DNA of 64,000 nt from Pardosa pseudoannulata. Taxonomy: Eukaryota > Arthropoda > Arachnida > Araneae > Lycosidae. The position numbers and the translations under genes are program-made. Shown piece by piece: positions 12,461-25,332 of this stretch. The stretch is from positions 42,805,624-42,869,623 of the forward strand of contig CM063506.1 of the NCBI GenBank assembly GCA_032207245.1, written 5' to 3'. Under the pieces are notes generated by a model. The model ran no database searches, was not told where the DNA came from, and saw only the letters and a program-made list of their open reading frames with translations. Every line of letters starts with the position of its first letter. The first letter of the stretch is position 1.

Positions 12461-12495
12461 AGACTTAAAATCTGTATTATACAGATTTTAAGTCT
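12461..12495. repeat. Perfect hairpin at the end of satellite A
   Basis: 16-bp arms AGACTTAAAATCTGTA / TACAGATTTTAAGTCT with a 3-nt loop, about 20 bp past the last satellite A monomer. There is no U-tract, so it is not a typical terminator; it is more likely a boundary structure. Confidence 0.93.
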
Positions 12496-12713
12496 ACACT
12501 AACAGTGTCTAAACTACATGCAGTGTCTTAAAATGACAATTATTCAAAAACTACGACATTTTATTTTAAAATTAGGTAATTTGTATTTAATGAGGATTGA
12601 TGATTGATTTGTATTTAATGAGAAATGATGATTCATTTATATTCTGTGGGGATAATTTGTTTACCACCGAAATATCGCTAAACATAAGAGTAATTATATA
12701 CTATGTTATACTA

Positions 12714-12890
<177 letters not shown>

Positions 12891-13033
12891 GGCCTAAAAA
12901 GGGGTAGTTGGAAATTACGTGAGTTCCTCCACGAAAAATGAAAATGGCACAAGTTTTGCTTTTAAAAGAAAAGACGATTTAATAAACTTATTATTATCAA
13001 GAAAGACTGTTTTCCATTAGCCTTAACACAGGA

Positions 13034-13230
13034 TCACTATATATTTATATATATATATTACTTTGTAGCGGTAAAGGAAGTTTATATTAATCAAACGCAA
13101 TTAGCAGGCCCATACACACACACACACATATATGTATATATATATTATATATATATATATATGCATTTATATATATACATATATATACATATATATATAT
13201 ACATATATATATATATACATATATATATAC

Positions 13231-13304
<74 letters not shown>

Positions 13305-13360
13305 CTTTGTAATGGTAAAGAAAGTTTATACTAATCAAACTCAATTAGTAGACCCATTCT
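13034..13360. repeat. Duplicated block of (AT)n plus ~58-bp flank
   Basis: The flank beginning ATTACTTTGTA and running to the 'gcccat/acccat' end appears at 13058-13114 and again at 13302-13358, each preceded by (AT)n. Between them lie (AC)n and (AT)n tracts. This is a local tandem duplication with period about 244 bp. Confidence 0.85.
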
Positions 13361-15060
13361 TCTCAACATTCTACAAATGAAATGTTGAAATTTCTTTTTA
13401 AAACATTCAATACAAGAAAATTATTTTATTTCTTCACTGATGGAAATATTAGTATTTTTCTCAAAGGATGTTCCAAAGGGAACATTATTTAAAATTCTTA
13501 ACTCCTAGAATTTACGTAATCACGTCTTCGCTTTCAAAATCCCGCTCGTCTTTTATAAGTCTTCTCTCATTTCATCGGTAAACAACGGAAGCCAGGCATC
13601 TGCAGCCTCTGATCAGGGCACTTTTATGCTTAGTTTGTTTACAAGCAATGCGAGTTTTTTTTAAAAAGGAAGTAAAAGGCTTGTTATTGATCTGGGAAAA
13701 GAATTAGAAAGAGATAATTGGGAAATTTCTTTCCGGGGCATAGGCTGTTTTCGAAAAGTAACGGGAATGATCCATTTAAAAAATATATATGCTAGAAATT
13801 GCTTGGAAACTTTTATCAAATAATTGTATGACATAAATAAATATCTAGCAACAATCAATGTTTGATTTTATATTTGACTTTTGATTTTTGAATAAAAAAT
13901 TGTCTTCAATGAAGTAATTATTACAATTTTGTCGATTTTCCAAAATGACTAATCAATTCAAAGGTCATGCCTTTTAAACCCCTTTTTGGTCGGCGTCGCA
14001 TCTCATACGTTCGGCGTTTTTGTGCCCGTATTGTCGGCGTCGCATGCCATGCGACGAAAAGAAAAATTGCATATTGAGATTGAATTCGCCGCTATTTACA
14101 CTTCTTTTATAAATCCCGGGATTATTCATGATATTTTTGATATTCATAACCAACAGTTTTATGACAAAATAAGCAAAAAATAATCTGTAATAAAATATTT
14201 CAGTTTTTGATAAATGTGATTTTTATGCTCTGATACCCAAGACTGATTGTAAATCTGTTTTAACGGTAAGGTTGGAAAACTATTTTCTAAAATATTTTTT
14301 ACCTAATTTTAATAATTATTTTATGTAGATATTTATCTTAAACACCTTAAAGCAATAGAGTTAATAAATATGTTATTACAGTGTATTTTTTAAAGATAAA
14401 ACGTGGGTGCATTGCGGTGAAAACTGCAGATCAGTGGACAGGATATCACATATTTCACCCCCAATAAGTCAAGCAAAAAACTGCTTGCTGACAAAAATAT
14501 TTTGCATTTTCGAAATTAGGATAGATAGATTAATTTTCAGCAATAAAAAAAAATGCTTTTTTTTTGGCCGGAAATTCGAAAAAAAAAAAAAAATCCGACC
14601 AAGAAGGGGTTTGGTTCCCCAAAATTTCAGCTTTTAAACATTTGCAATATTATAGTCAAAGTGTTAATGAATATTGTGTATAGGTTTTTCATAGAAGTTA
14701 GATATTCTGTTTAAGACAAACTGTGCTTTGGGAAATCGAAAATCCAAATTATTTTCTTTGAATATCATGGTAGAGCGTTATTTCAATTTCTAGTAAATGT
14801 GCAAAGAGTCTTTGGAAGATAATATTTGAGTGTTTTGTGGCTTTTGTATAAAGTATCATGTTGCAAAAAGACTTAAATTGTGGCATGATTATTATTGGTT
14901 TTGCCTTACTAAATTATGTCTTCTCACAACTAATTCTAATGATGTAATATTTTTTGACATTATTTAACAAAAACATTTTATGAATACAGCTTTAAAATGT
15001 GCATTTTATTTTGATATGGTTAGTTTACTTTTCTTCTTATTTCCGATTAAAAGTATATTC
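13361..15060. other. No gene recognised
   Basis: AT-rich sequence with no family match. Small features: a GC-richer stretch at 13520-13640; two CGGCGTCGCAT phrases near 14000 and 14036, the second forming a hairpin (arms CGTCGCAT at 14038-14045 and ATGCGACG at 14049-14056). Short open frames here look like chance. Confidence 0.5.
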
Positions 15061-15061
15061 A

Positions 15062-15116
15062 GGACCCCAGATATCGTCATTTACATAGGTGTCCAAATAC
15101 TTATTGGTAGACAGTG
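15062..15116 (-). mobile_element. Solo terminal fragment of a Tc1-like element
   Basis: Read on the minus strand from 15116, it starts CACTGTCTACCAATAAGTAT and continues for about 55 bp with the same order of motifs as the left end of the Tc1 element at 44070, then stops matching. TA follows at 15117-15118. No transposase is attached. Confidence 0.7.
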
Positions 15117-15752
15117 TAGTTAGCTTCAAATCGTCGCTGGTTAATATGAAATGCTTGAGCTAATTACCTATGCGCATACCTAAGGTACTGTGTATTTTTT
15201 TTTTCAGGTTTTTTTATGTTATGTAAAGAGCCTTGTTTGGGAAATTCTTCTTAATTTATTTGTTATTTATGTTTATCACTTTACTTTTCACCTACGTATT
15301 TATTCTTGTTAAATAAATATTTTTATTTACTTTAAAATGTATGTATTATTTTATGCCATACGTGATGACATGCTGTTTTAAGCAATGGACATTGACCTTA
15401 GTCAAATCCACTACACAATCCACTCATGGGCTTGTAATAAAATATTACATCCCAACAGTCCGAAAATGCCAGGAAAGCATGAATTAATAGGATATCTATT
15501 TCATAATTATCGATTCTTGTTTATTGTTTGTTTATTTAACACGTGTGTTTATAATAAATAGTATTATGGTATACATTACATCTTTATGTTGAGAATAGTC
15601 CAGTTTCAGAATTGGAACAAGCGCACAGTATTTCTAAGTGATTCTTGCAAATTGTGTAATTTGTTTATTTGAGCGGAAATATTGTAAGTTATTTTTATTT
15701 ATATTTTCATTCTTGTATAAACAACCTTTTTAAGCATTATAAAAATATCGCT
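15117..15752. other. No gene recognised
   Basis: AT-rich DNA between the Tc1 fragment and the acidic reading frame. A TTAA followed by CACGTGTG near 15536 could be a piggyBac-type end, but no partner end is visible. Confidence 0.4.
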
Positions 15753-15915
15753 ATGCCTCGACCAGCAGACAATTTGACAATGATGACGTATTATTTGAAT
15801 ATGTAGGACGCATTGCCCATGAATATGACTACATTGAATCGGAACATGAAAATCAAAATATGGAAGTTTCAGAAGCTGAAAGCGACAAAGGCAACGTTAT
15901 AAATCCACGGCTAAT

Positions 15916-15919
<4 letters not shown>
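15753..15919 (+). pseudogene. Acidic N-terminal fragment, possibly piggyBac-like transposase
   Basis: ATG at 15753 opens MPRPA; after a one-base shift the frame continues as [20 protein letters not shown], then an acidic stretch with SEAESDKGN, before running into (AT)n. Acidic, Asp/Glu-rich N-termini are usual in piggyBac-type transposases, but no catalytic motif is present, so this is only a suggestion. It could also be the first exon of an unrelated gene destroyed by the microsatellite. Confidence 0.3.
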
Positions 15920-16190
<271 letters not shown>

Positions 16191-19100
16191 CTATTTAAAA
16201 ATAAATTAATTATATATGCAATTAGTTGTATGAGATTTTTTTACCTCAAGAATGTATCTTAGGTTAAATTTCATGTTCTACAAATGATTCTAGAGGATAT
16301 TATTTTTTTAAATCTAAAATGAAATGTATAAAGATGAAATTCAAAAAATAGTAATTGCTATATTTTTTAAATAAATCTCCACTATTTACGTCAAAACTAA
16401 TTTCCTTTTTCAGTTACATCGTTTAACTGTAGGAATGAAGCAAAATTTAAAGAGAAAGAATAAGAAAATCTTACGATAATTTAAATCTAAGGACTGTTTA
16501 TAGCATCAAATAGGATTTAAGAGTCCCTATAAATAAAACTAATTAAGCTGTTACATTGAAATTCAACGGATAGTTACCTATTTAAAAATAAATTAGATAT
16601 ATATGCATCTAGGTATATAAGTTTTGTTTACCTCAAGAATGTATACTAGGTAAAATTTCATGTTCCACAAATGATCTTAACTGATATAGTGTTTTAAAAT
16701 CTAAAATGAAATGCTAAAAATAGTAATTGCTATATTTCTCTAAATACATCTCCACTATTTACGTCAAAACTAATTTCATTTTTCATTTACATCGTTTAAC
16801 TGTAGGAATGAAGTAAAATTTAAAGAGAAAGAATAAGAAAATCCTATGAAAATTTAAATCTAAAGACTGTTTATAACATCAAATAAGATTTAAGAGTCTC
16901 TATAATTTAAAATAATTAAGCTGTTACATTTAAATAATCCGATAGTTTCCCATTTAAAAATAAATTAGATATATATGCATTTAGTTATATAAGTTTTTTT
17001 ACCTCAAGAATGTATTTTATGTAAATTTTCATGTTCTACAAATGATCTTAACTGATATTATTTTTTTAAATCTAAAATGAAATGTGTAAAGATGAAATGT
17101 TAAAAATATTAATTGCTATATTTTTCTAATTACATATCCACTATTTACGTCAAAACTAATTTCTTTTTTCAGTGATATCATTTAACTGTATGAATGAAGC
17201 AAAACTTAAAAAGAGAGAATAAGAGAATCTGAAGATAATTTAAATCTAAAGATTGTTTATAACATCAAATAAGATTTAAGAGTCCCTATAAGTTAAAATA
17301 AGCTGTTACATTGAAATTCAATGATAGTTACCTATTTAAAAAAATAAATTAGACATATATGCATTTAGTTATATTTTGTTTACCTCAAGAATGTATCTTA
17401 GGTAGAATTTTATGTTCTCCAAATAGTAATAGATTAGGTATAATTTTTTAAAATCTAAAATGAAATGTTTAAAAATCAAACATAGTAATTGCTATATTTT
17501 CTTAATACATCTCCACTATTTACGTCAAAACTAATTTCTTTTTTCAGTTACTGAGTTTAACTGTATAAATGAAGTAAAATTTAAAGAGAAAGAATAAGAA
17601 AATCTTAGGATAATTTAAATCTAAAGACTGTTTTAACCTCAAATAAGATTTAAAGTCCCTATAAATTAAAATAATTAAGCTGATACATCGATATTCAAAG
17701 ATAGTTAATTATTTAAAACTAAATTAGGTATAAATGCTTTTAGTTATATACGTTTTTTTACCTCAAGAATTAGTCTTAGGTAAAATAGAATGTTCTACAA
17801 ATGATCCTATATAATTTTTTGAAATCTAAAATGAAATGCTTAAAGATAAAAAACTAAAACTAAAATACAACTCCATTGTTTATGTCAAAACTAATTTCTG
17901 TTTTCAGTTACATTGTTTAACTGTAGGAATAAAGTAAAATTAAAAAAGAAAGAATAAAAAAAATATTAGGATAATTTAAATCTAAAGACTGTTTATAACA
18001 TCAAATAAGATTTAAGAGTCCCTATCGGTCAAAATAAGCTATTACATTGGAATTCAAAGATAGTTACCTATTTCAAAAAATAAATTAAATATATATGCAT
18101 TTAGTTATATCGTTTTTACCACAAAAATGTATCTTAGGTAGAATTTTATGTTCTCCAAATAGTCCTAGATTAAGTATAATTTTTTAAAATCTAAAATGAA
18201 ATGTTTAGAAATCAAACATAGTAATTGCTATATTTTTCTAAATACAACTCCACTATTTATGCCATAACAAATTTCTTTTTTTAGTTACATAGTTTAACTG
18301 CATAAATGAAGCAAAATTTAAAGAGAAAGAATAAGAAAATCTTAGGATAATTTAAATCTAAAGACTGTTTATAATATCAAATAAGATTTAGCATCCCTAT
18401 AAGTTAAAATAATTAAGCTGTCACATTGAAATTCAACGATAGTTACCTATTTAAAAATGAATTAGATATATATGCATTTAGTTATATAAGTTTTGTTTAC
18501 TTCAATAATGTATCTTAGGTAAAATTTCATGTTCTCCAAATGATCCTAGATTAGATACAATTTTTTAAAATCTGAAATGAAATGTTTAAAAATTAAACAT
18601 AGTAATTGCTATATTTTTCTAAATACATGTCCCCAATTTACGTCAAAAGTAATTTTTGTTTTCAGTTACCTTGTTTAACTGTATGAATGAAGCAAAATTA
18701 TAAGAGAAAGTATAAAAAAAATCTGAAGATCTTTTTAACATCAAATAAGATTCAAGAGCCCTTATAAGTAAAGATAATTAAGCTGTTACATTGAAATTCA
18801 ATTGATAATTACCTATTTAAAAATAAATTAGATATATATGAATTTAGTTATATAAGTTTTTTTTTACTCCAGGAATGTATTATGGGTAAAATTCATGTTC
18901 TAATAATGATCCTAGAGGATATAATTTTTTAAAATCTAAACTGCAATGCTAAAAAATGAAACGCTAAAAATAGTAATTGCTCTATTTTTCTAAATACATC
19001 TCCATTATTTATGTCAAAACTAATTTCTGTTTTCAGTTACATTGTTTAACTATATGAATGAAGCAAAATGAAAAGAGAAAGAATAAAAAAAATCTTAGGA

Positions 19101-19245
19101 TAATTTAAATCTAAAGACTGTTTATAACATCAAAAAGATTTAAGGGTATTTATAAGTAAAACTAATTAAGCTGTTACATTGAAATTCAACGGATAGTTAC
19201 CTATTTAAAAATAAATTAGATATATATGCATTTAGTTACATTTTT
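16191..19245. repeat. Satellite B, ~376-bp unit, about eight copies
   Basis: The phrase CCTATTTAAAAATAAATTAG or close variants starts near 16190, 16577, 16945, 17331, 18066, 18446, 18809 and 19199, with a weaker one near 17703. Copies differ by scattered changes and small indels, so the array is not recently homogenised. Most units carry a TTTTCAG|TTAC stretch resembling a 3' splice site. No coding is seen. Confidence 0.93.
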
Positions 19246-20120
19246 TCAGTTTTTAACTTAACTATACAAATTTAACGTCAACATCTTGAGAATATTTTGC
19301 CCTTCTTTGCGAATTTATATTTCTTCCATTTAATTCAGATCTTAAAAGTAAAATATAAAATATCTTTTTATGCACTTCATCTTTTTATCACCTTTATTTA
19401 AAATGACACATGGCTTTAAAAGATATAAAAACAATTTCAAACAAATGCTTTTAAAAAGTTTTCAAATGGTAGTCGAGAGGAAAAAAAATCTAAAGTTCAC
19501 TCCTTCAAAAATAAAACTAAAACTAATTTTGTTCTTTTCTTTATTAAATGAATGAAAATATTTAAAATTCTAGAGAGTTGAAGTATATTTTAAAGCCTTA
19601 GGCTGACTGAAGAAAATGAATACTAAATTTAAGATCCAAAGTAATTTTCATCCTTTTAAAATCAATTAGTGCTTAGTTACTAAATACTTCGCTATCACAA
19701 ACGTTTGTTCTATTTATTTTAAAATGAAGCAAGATGTATAATCAATTTTAAGTATACTCATATCCAATACTATCTTTACATGCATAAATTCATGGACTTT
19801 CTAAGAATCAGTGAACTATAATTTTGTGGATTTTTTTGTAATTATATATGACATTATAAATAATTATACATAATTAAAAAGGCAGAAATTCAAGAGCTCT
19901 GCATATTGTATATAATGTGGCATGAAATAATAAAAAAAACAATAAAGAATGGCAAAAAGAGTTTAATTAAAATGGTAATAAAGAGTAACAAAGAGGATTC
20001 ATTAAAAATGGAATAACACAGAAAAGAAATGAAGGCTTACGAATTTAGTATTGAATGCGATAGTATTGAACTCGATTTAGTATTGAACACTTAAATCACA
20101 ACGTTTATTATGCTAAAAAT
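19246..20120. other. No gene recognised
   Basis: Very AT-rich sequence between satellite B and a dead Tc1 element. Short open frames (such as 19370-19555) are lysine/phenylalanine-rich and look like chance. Confidence 0.5.
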
Positions 20121-20122
20121 TA

Positions 20123-21045
20123 CACTGTTAACCAAAAGTTGGAGAAATAAGCTCCTCCAGCAATGATCTTAAGAGCATTTACATTTCAAAGATTAGGATA
20201 TCTACTTGAAATTGATCCAAAGTAATCCCTTAAGTTTTTTATGAGGTTAAGATCAAGATACTTTGCAAACAATAATATTTAATCAATTTTTTCCCTTTCA
20301 GAGAGCTCTACAGAGATTTTTGCTGAATATAGAAGCATATTATCTCCATAAATAAAAAGTACAACCCATATTTACTTTTGAAAGGTCTAACATAAGGCTC
20401 TGACAGACCATCCCGGTATGTTTCAGTGGTCATAAGCCTCTTGAAAACGTATAGTGGAGTACGTCTATAGATCCTTATTCCTCCTAATACTATCATACTT
20501 CTACTACCAAACAGTCCCGTTCCATAATATTCTAGGTATAGTTTCTTTTTCCTCCTCCATGGTGTAAACATGTTTAGACTCCTCTGTGAAATTAAACTTT
20601 ACCCAATCAGTAAAGAGATTTTTGGACTTGGAGTGATCACTCCAGTTCTAATACACCATTGTAGCAGTTGACAGTGAAACACACACACTTGACTTTCTGA
20701 CAAATATGCTTTTTTAGCTAAGATTTCTTTATACCTTCTGTCTTGATACAGCAGTTCCAATGGCGGCTGCAAGCTCTGATATTAACTGGAGAACAGTAGA
20801 CTTCCTATTATGACGGCCAGTTATTATCAGATTTCAGAAGCAGTTGATCTATTTTCAGAAGCAGTTGTCATTTGTTTATGACCTTGTTCAGGGTTTCTTA
20901 AAACAGTTCCACCGTTTTGAATATTCTTCCATACCTCTTTTCTCTCTATTAAAAATTCAGATGTATGACTGCTATAGTGATTCAATTCTATGCAACCTAT
21001 GATTAGCCATTTTACTTTAAAATAAAGAGTATACACCCAAATACT
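20123..21045 (-). pseudogene. Tc1-like transposase pseudogene
   Basis: On the minus strand, reading from 21040 downward in shifting frames: GTVLRNPEQGHKQMTTASEN (linker after the DNA-binding domain), a block ending SSVCVSLSTA, LFTDWVKFNFTEESKHVYT (the Tc1 'FTDESRF' catalytic region with the expected Glu replaced by Val), GTGLFGSRSMIVLGGI (GGxSxMVWGGI block), RDGLSEPYVRPF, then FMEIICFY where FMDDNARPH is expected, and a decayed SPDLNPIE block near 20220. TA|CACTGTTAACCAAAAG at 20121 looks like the 3' terminal repeat; the 5' terminus was not found. Catalytic residues are lost, so it is dead. Confidence 0.75.
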
Positions 21046-21694
21046 TTCAAATGCTTTTTCAAAGCCACAAGAAACTGATTTGGGTGTTTACAATCTGAAA
21101 TAAAGTACTAAGTTGCAGGAATTCATTCAGATAGGTACTTTCCGCAAATCCCTTCATTCACCTTCGGAAGAACAAAGGATAGTTCTAATTAGTTTTATTT
21201 TCTCAAAGTTCCTATAAACGTGGATCATTGATTAAATCCTTTCTAGAATATTATTATTTCTTAGCATGTAAAGTTAATTTTGAACAAGATTGTAATACTA
21301 GACTCAAGACTCGAGTTGGTGTTACATGGGCCCCTGGTTTTTTTCGGGGGCCGAAGACGGACACCCCAAGAGAGGGTTATTTGTTCAAAGCATTTATCAT
21401 TACTTTCATACGCGTTTCTCAAGAACTGAAGCAATACACGTAATTCCTGTCAGATACTAGGCTTGTATCTTGTCTACCGTAGCTGTCAGTGTATGATTGC
21501 AACTGATTCTACCTTGAAAAAGAAACTGAATATCACAAAATATCAAAAAATATTTTCATAAAAACCTTATTTACAAATTATGGATCAGAACGTGGTCGGT
21601 AACCTAAAAACATCGAAACGTTATTGAATTTGGGTTACATTGACATAAGCTCTAGTACAAGAGATACATTTCTTTTTTCTAGTTAATCATACTA
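21046..21694. other. No gene recognised
   Basis: Contains a moderate-GC stretch near 21300-21480 with a 71-codon open frame (21228-21443) that matches nothing known to me. It may be a fragment of an old retroelement. Confidence 0.45.
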
Positions 21695-23573
21695 ACCTTT
21701 GAGATCTTAGTGATCCTATATTTTTACTATCATATTTTACATTATTCTGGTTGTATGGAATGATTTTGCCATCAAATATAGAATACAATTTTAGAAATTC
21801 AAAAAAATAAACTTCACTCCTTATAAATATGCAAAGTATTTGAATAGTACTGTTTAAAATATTCACAGCCTATACGGGAAAATAAAAAAGAAATTTTATC
21901 AATAAAGTCTATCATAATTTAGTCACAAAATGATAGATTAAGACGTAAATTTCTTTGCTTAAATGACTCTAAGAGAATCCATATATATGAAAATGTCATG
22001 AATATTTCGGTAAAATTCTTAAATTATATTACTTTAATGCTTTTATATTTCCTTTGAGATCCCCATAACATCCTTTGAGATCTTAGTGATCCTATATTTT
22101 TACTATCATATTTTACATTATTCTGGTTATATGTAATGATTTTATCATCAAATATAGAATACAATATTAGAAATTAAAAAATAAACTTCTTTCGTTATTA
22201 ATATGCAAAGTATTTGAATAATACTGATCAAAATATATGGCTTTTAGTGTCGGCCTGTACGTGATATTAAAAAGGAAATTTTATCTATAAACTCTATCAC
22301 AATTTAGTCACAAATAATAGCTTAAGACGCAAATTTCTTTACTTAAATGACGCTAGGAGAATCCGTATATATAAAAATATCATGAATATTTTGGTGAAAT
22401 TCTTAAATTATATTACTTTAATGCATTTATATTTCCTTTGAGATCCCCATACTATCCTTAGAAATCTTAATGATCCTATATTTTTACTATCATATTTTAC
22501 ATTACTCTGGTTGTATGGCAGGATTTTATCGTGATATATAGAATACAATATTAGAAATTTAAAAATATAAACTTCTTTCGTTATTAATATGCAAAGTATT
22601 TGAATAATACAGATCAAAATATATGGTCTTTAGTATCGGCCTGCACGAGGTATTAAAAAGGAAATTTTATCTATAAACTGTATCACAATTTAGTCACAAA
22701 ATGATATCTTAAGACGCAATTTTTTTAATTAAATGAAGCTAGGAGAAACCTTATATATGAAAATGTCGTGAATATTTCGCTGAAATTCTGAAATTATATT
22801 ATTTTAATGCATATAAATTTCCTTTGAGATCCCCATACTATCCTTTGAGATCTTAGTGATCCTATATTTTTACTTTCATATTTTACATTATTCTGGTTGT
22901 ATGGAATAATTTTGTCATCAAATAGAGAAACACAATGATAGAAATTTTAAAATAATAAACTTCTTTCATTATTAATATGCAAAGTATTTGAATTATATTG
23001 TTCAAAATATATGGCTTTCAGTATCAGCGTACGAGATATTAAAAGGGAAATTTTACCAACAAAATCTATCATAATTTAGTTACAAAATGATAGCTTTAGA
23101 CGCAAATTTCTTTGATTAATTGACTATTAGAAACCTTATATATGAAAATATCATGAATATTTCGATGAAATTGTTAAACTATATTATTTTAATGCATATA
23201 TATTTCGTTTGAGATCTTAGTGATCCTATATTTTTACTATCATATTTTACATTATTCTGGTTGTATGAAATGATTTTCTCATCAAATATAGAATACAATA
23301 TTAGAAATTAAAAAAAATAATCCTTATTAATACGCAAAGTATTTGAATAATACTGCTCAAAATATATGGCTTTTAGTATCGGCTTGTACGTGATATTAAA
23401 AATGAAATTTTATCAATAAACTCTATCCCAATTTAATCATAAAATGATAGCTTAAGACGCAAATTTCTTTGCTTAAATGACGCCAGGAGAATCCGTATAT
23501 ATGAAAATGTCATGAATATTTCGGTGAAATTCTTAAATTATATTACTTTAATGCATATATATTTCCTAAATAT
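21695..23573. repeat. Satellite C, ~377-bp unit, about five copies
   Basis: TTTGAGATCTTAGTGATCC or a close variant starts near 21697, 22073, 22456, 22845 and 23209. Units keep CATATTTTACATTA and GATATTAAAAAGGAAATTTT. The array is unrelated in sequence to satellite B although the unit length is nearly the same. Open frames in it are not conserved between units. Confidence 0.93.
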
Positions 23574-24029
23574 ATTTAAAAAAATGAAATCCAAACTCCT
23601 AACTCGCTGGAGCTACTTCGCAAACTGAATTTATGATAAGTTAGTCACTTTCGATTCGCGTTCCTAAAAAGGTCGCATTTCGAAGTTTTAAATTTAATTT
23701 CATAGCAGAAAACCGACTTGATTTTGATTTTCATAGATATCAAAATTCTTTCAACTGCTGCAAGCCACTTTGGGCGTCTAGCTGCTGCATAATAAAATTT
23801 AAATGCGTTATGTTCGAAGTTTTATATGCAAATGCAACGGGAGCTTTTAAGGTGACACGCTTCTATCTGCGAATAATTCCCTTTACTTTGGAAATTATTG
23901 AATTTATAAAGACAGAATATTGGGACTGAATTTTCATTTATAAATATCGATTGTCTTTTGTTGGTTTATATGTTGAATCATATTCCATTCAGAAGATGTG
24001 TACTAATTATAATTAATATTCTCCTTAAA
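23574..24029. other. No gene recognised
   Basis: Less AT-rich than its neighbours and not obviously repeated in the window. It sits between satellite C and the Helitron chain. It may be unique host DNA. Confidence 0.5.
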
Positions 24030-24187
24030 TCTCCTATATAATAACAGCCTACGTTATCTGTCCGTCGGTACTTGAATTTATGAAGTGGTTGTACATGGAA
24101 TGGATAGAGGTATCCATATTGGATTCTTCATCAGTTAGGCTTAGCAACGCTCGAAATCCTCCTCTTCTCCCCTTTTCTAGCATTTAA

Positions 24188-24953
24188 CCCTCTAAGCGGT
24201 TCGCACGTACAATTCCGCCAAACAGATAATGACTTCAAAACGTACAATTTTCGACCTCCAAAACCGCTCCGAAAATGGATGTAATATACATTTTGCCAGT
24301 GCTTTCCCCCATGGAGTTTTAAGGTAGGAGGGTCAGGTCGATTGGTTAGGAACTGCACCCCTCTTTGACTGACATTTATTGAGGGGTGCACCCCTACCAC
24401 CTGAGGCACAAAGACGCTGATAGCTTTTCATGGCTTTGTAAATCTCTATTTCGAAGTATTTCATTTGCTGTAAAGATGCATCTCTAACTGCACCACTGAA
24501 ATATCTTGGATGACTTTCATAATAAACATAAATAAGTCTCTCAAAGAATATTTTTATTTGTTTTGGTTTGGTTTTGGAGCACTACGGTCTACTGTTTTGC
24601 ACACGAGGGCTAATGAGACCGGGACCTACAGTTTAAAGCCGATTCTGAACGGCTACGAACATCCATGCCAGCAGCGATTAAAGGAACTCCGGTCCGAAGA
24701 GATTAATTCGATCGTTCTGCATATTTTTATTTGTACTTTTAGAATAAATTATTTCTTATGGGATAATATTCCAGACTTGACGAGCTTTATGTTATTAAAT
24801 ATTTACAATCTATAATATCTATTTATATATCTATATATAACCGGAAGTAAAGGGACAACAACGAGGGAAAAAACCATAGAACTCTTTGGCTACTGACATA
24901 TTAAACCGCGTATTTTTTGAAGATTTTTTTTTTCCTCTACGTGTTCCACTCGG
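24188..24953 (-). mobile_element. piggyBac-like MITE, family 2, copy A
   Basis: TTAA at 24184-24187 and 24954-24957. The left end is CCCTCTAAGCGGTTCGCACG; the right end inverse is CCGAGTGGAACACGTAG. It matches 42805-43420 in reverse orientation. It carries a SINE at 24562-24720; without it the length is about 593 bp. The site in the Helitron is the TTAA of the TTTAATGCCATTATTTCAAG block, intact near 39739. Confidence 0.85.
24562..24720 (-). mobile_element. tRNA-derived SINE, partly deleted head
   Basis: Flanked by perfect 14-bp duplications ATATTTTTATTTGT (24548-24561 and 24721-24734). On the minus strand it ends with a CCAAAACCAAACC-type tail and shares its body with the SINE at 59714 (GGTCCCGGTCTCATTAGCCC block). 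The RNA polymerase III box region is shortened and the B box is eroded. Confidence 0.85.
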
Positions 24954-25332
24954 TTAATGCCATTATTTCAAGCCCTATTTACTCCGGTTAAGAACAGTCG
25001 ATTAAATTTATAAATTTGAATAAACAGATAAAATTAACATTTATTTTCTTCCATTATGACGTCATTCCTTTAACCCTCTCATTTAATCATTTCTAATTTT
25101 AAGTTACTTAAATATCGTCTGAATTATTTTTATACGTTTTATCACTGAACTTATATATTACGTAAATAATTATCTTTTATATTTGGCTTAAATAATAGAT
25201 TAGATATGTATGTGACAATTTTAAATTTAATCATCGATTGTTTTTTGTTGCAATGAAAATTTTATCTCCGGTATTAACAACAAATTTTATCTACCTCTAG
25301 GGTGTAGTGAGTATGATAGTTTTATGAAGCTC

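Larger units (their letters stand above)
24030..25332 (+). mobile_element. Helitron-like element, 3'-truncated, with nested MITE
   Basis: The 5' end A|TCTCCTATATAATAACAG starts at 24030 and is followed by the family's TCTGTCCGTC and CTTGAATTTATGAAG blocks. The body continues on both sides of the MITE at 24188-24953 and stops near 25332, where a LINE fragment and then another Helitron body follow. The hairpin/CTAG 3' end is missing. Confidence 0.7.

Noticed and set aside
12461..12495. Transcription terminator hairpin
   Set aside because: No following T-run and a eukaryotic setting; better explained as an array-edge palindrome.
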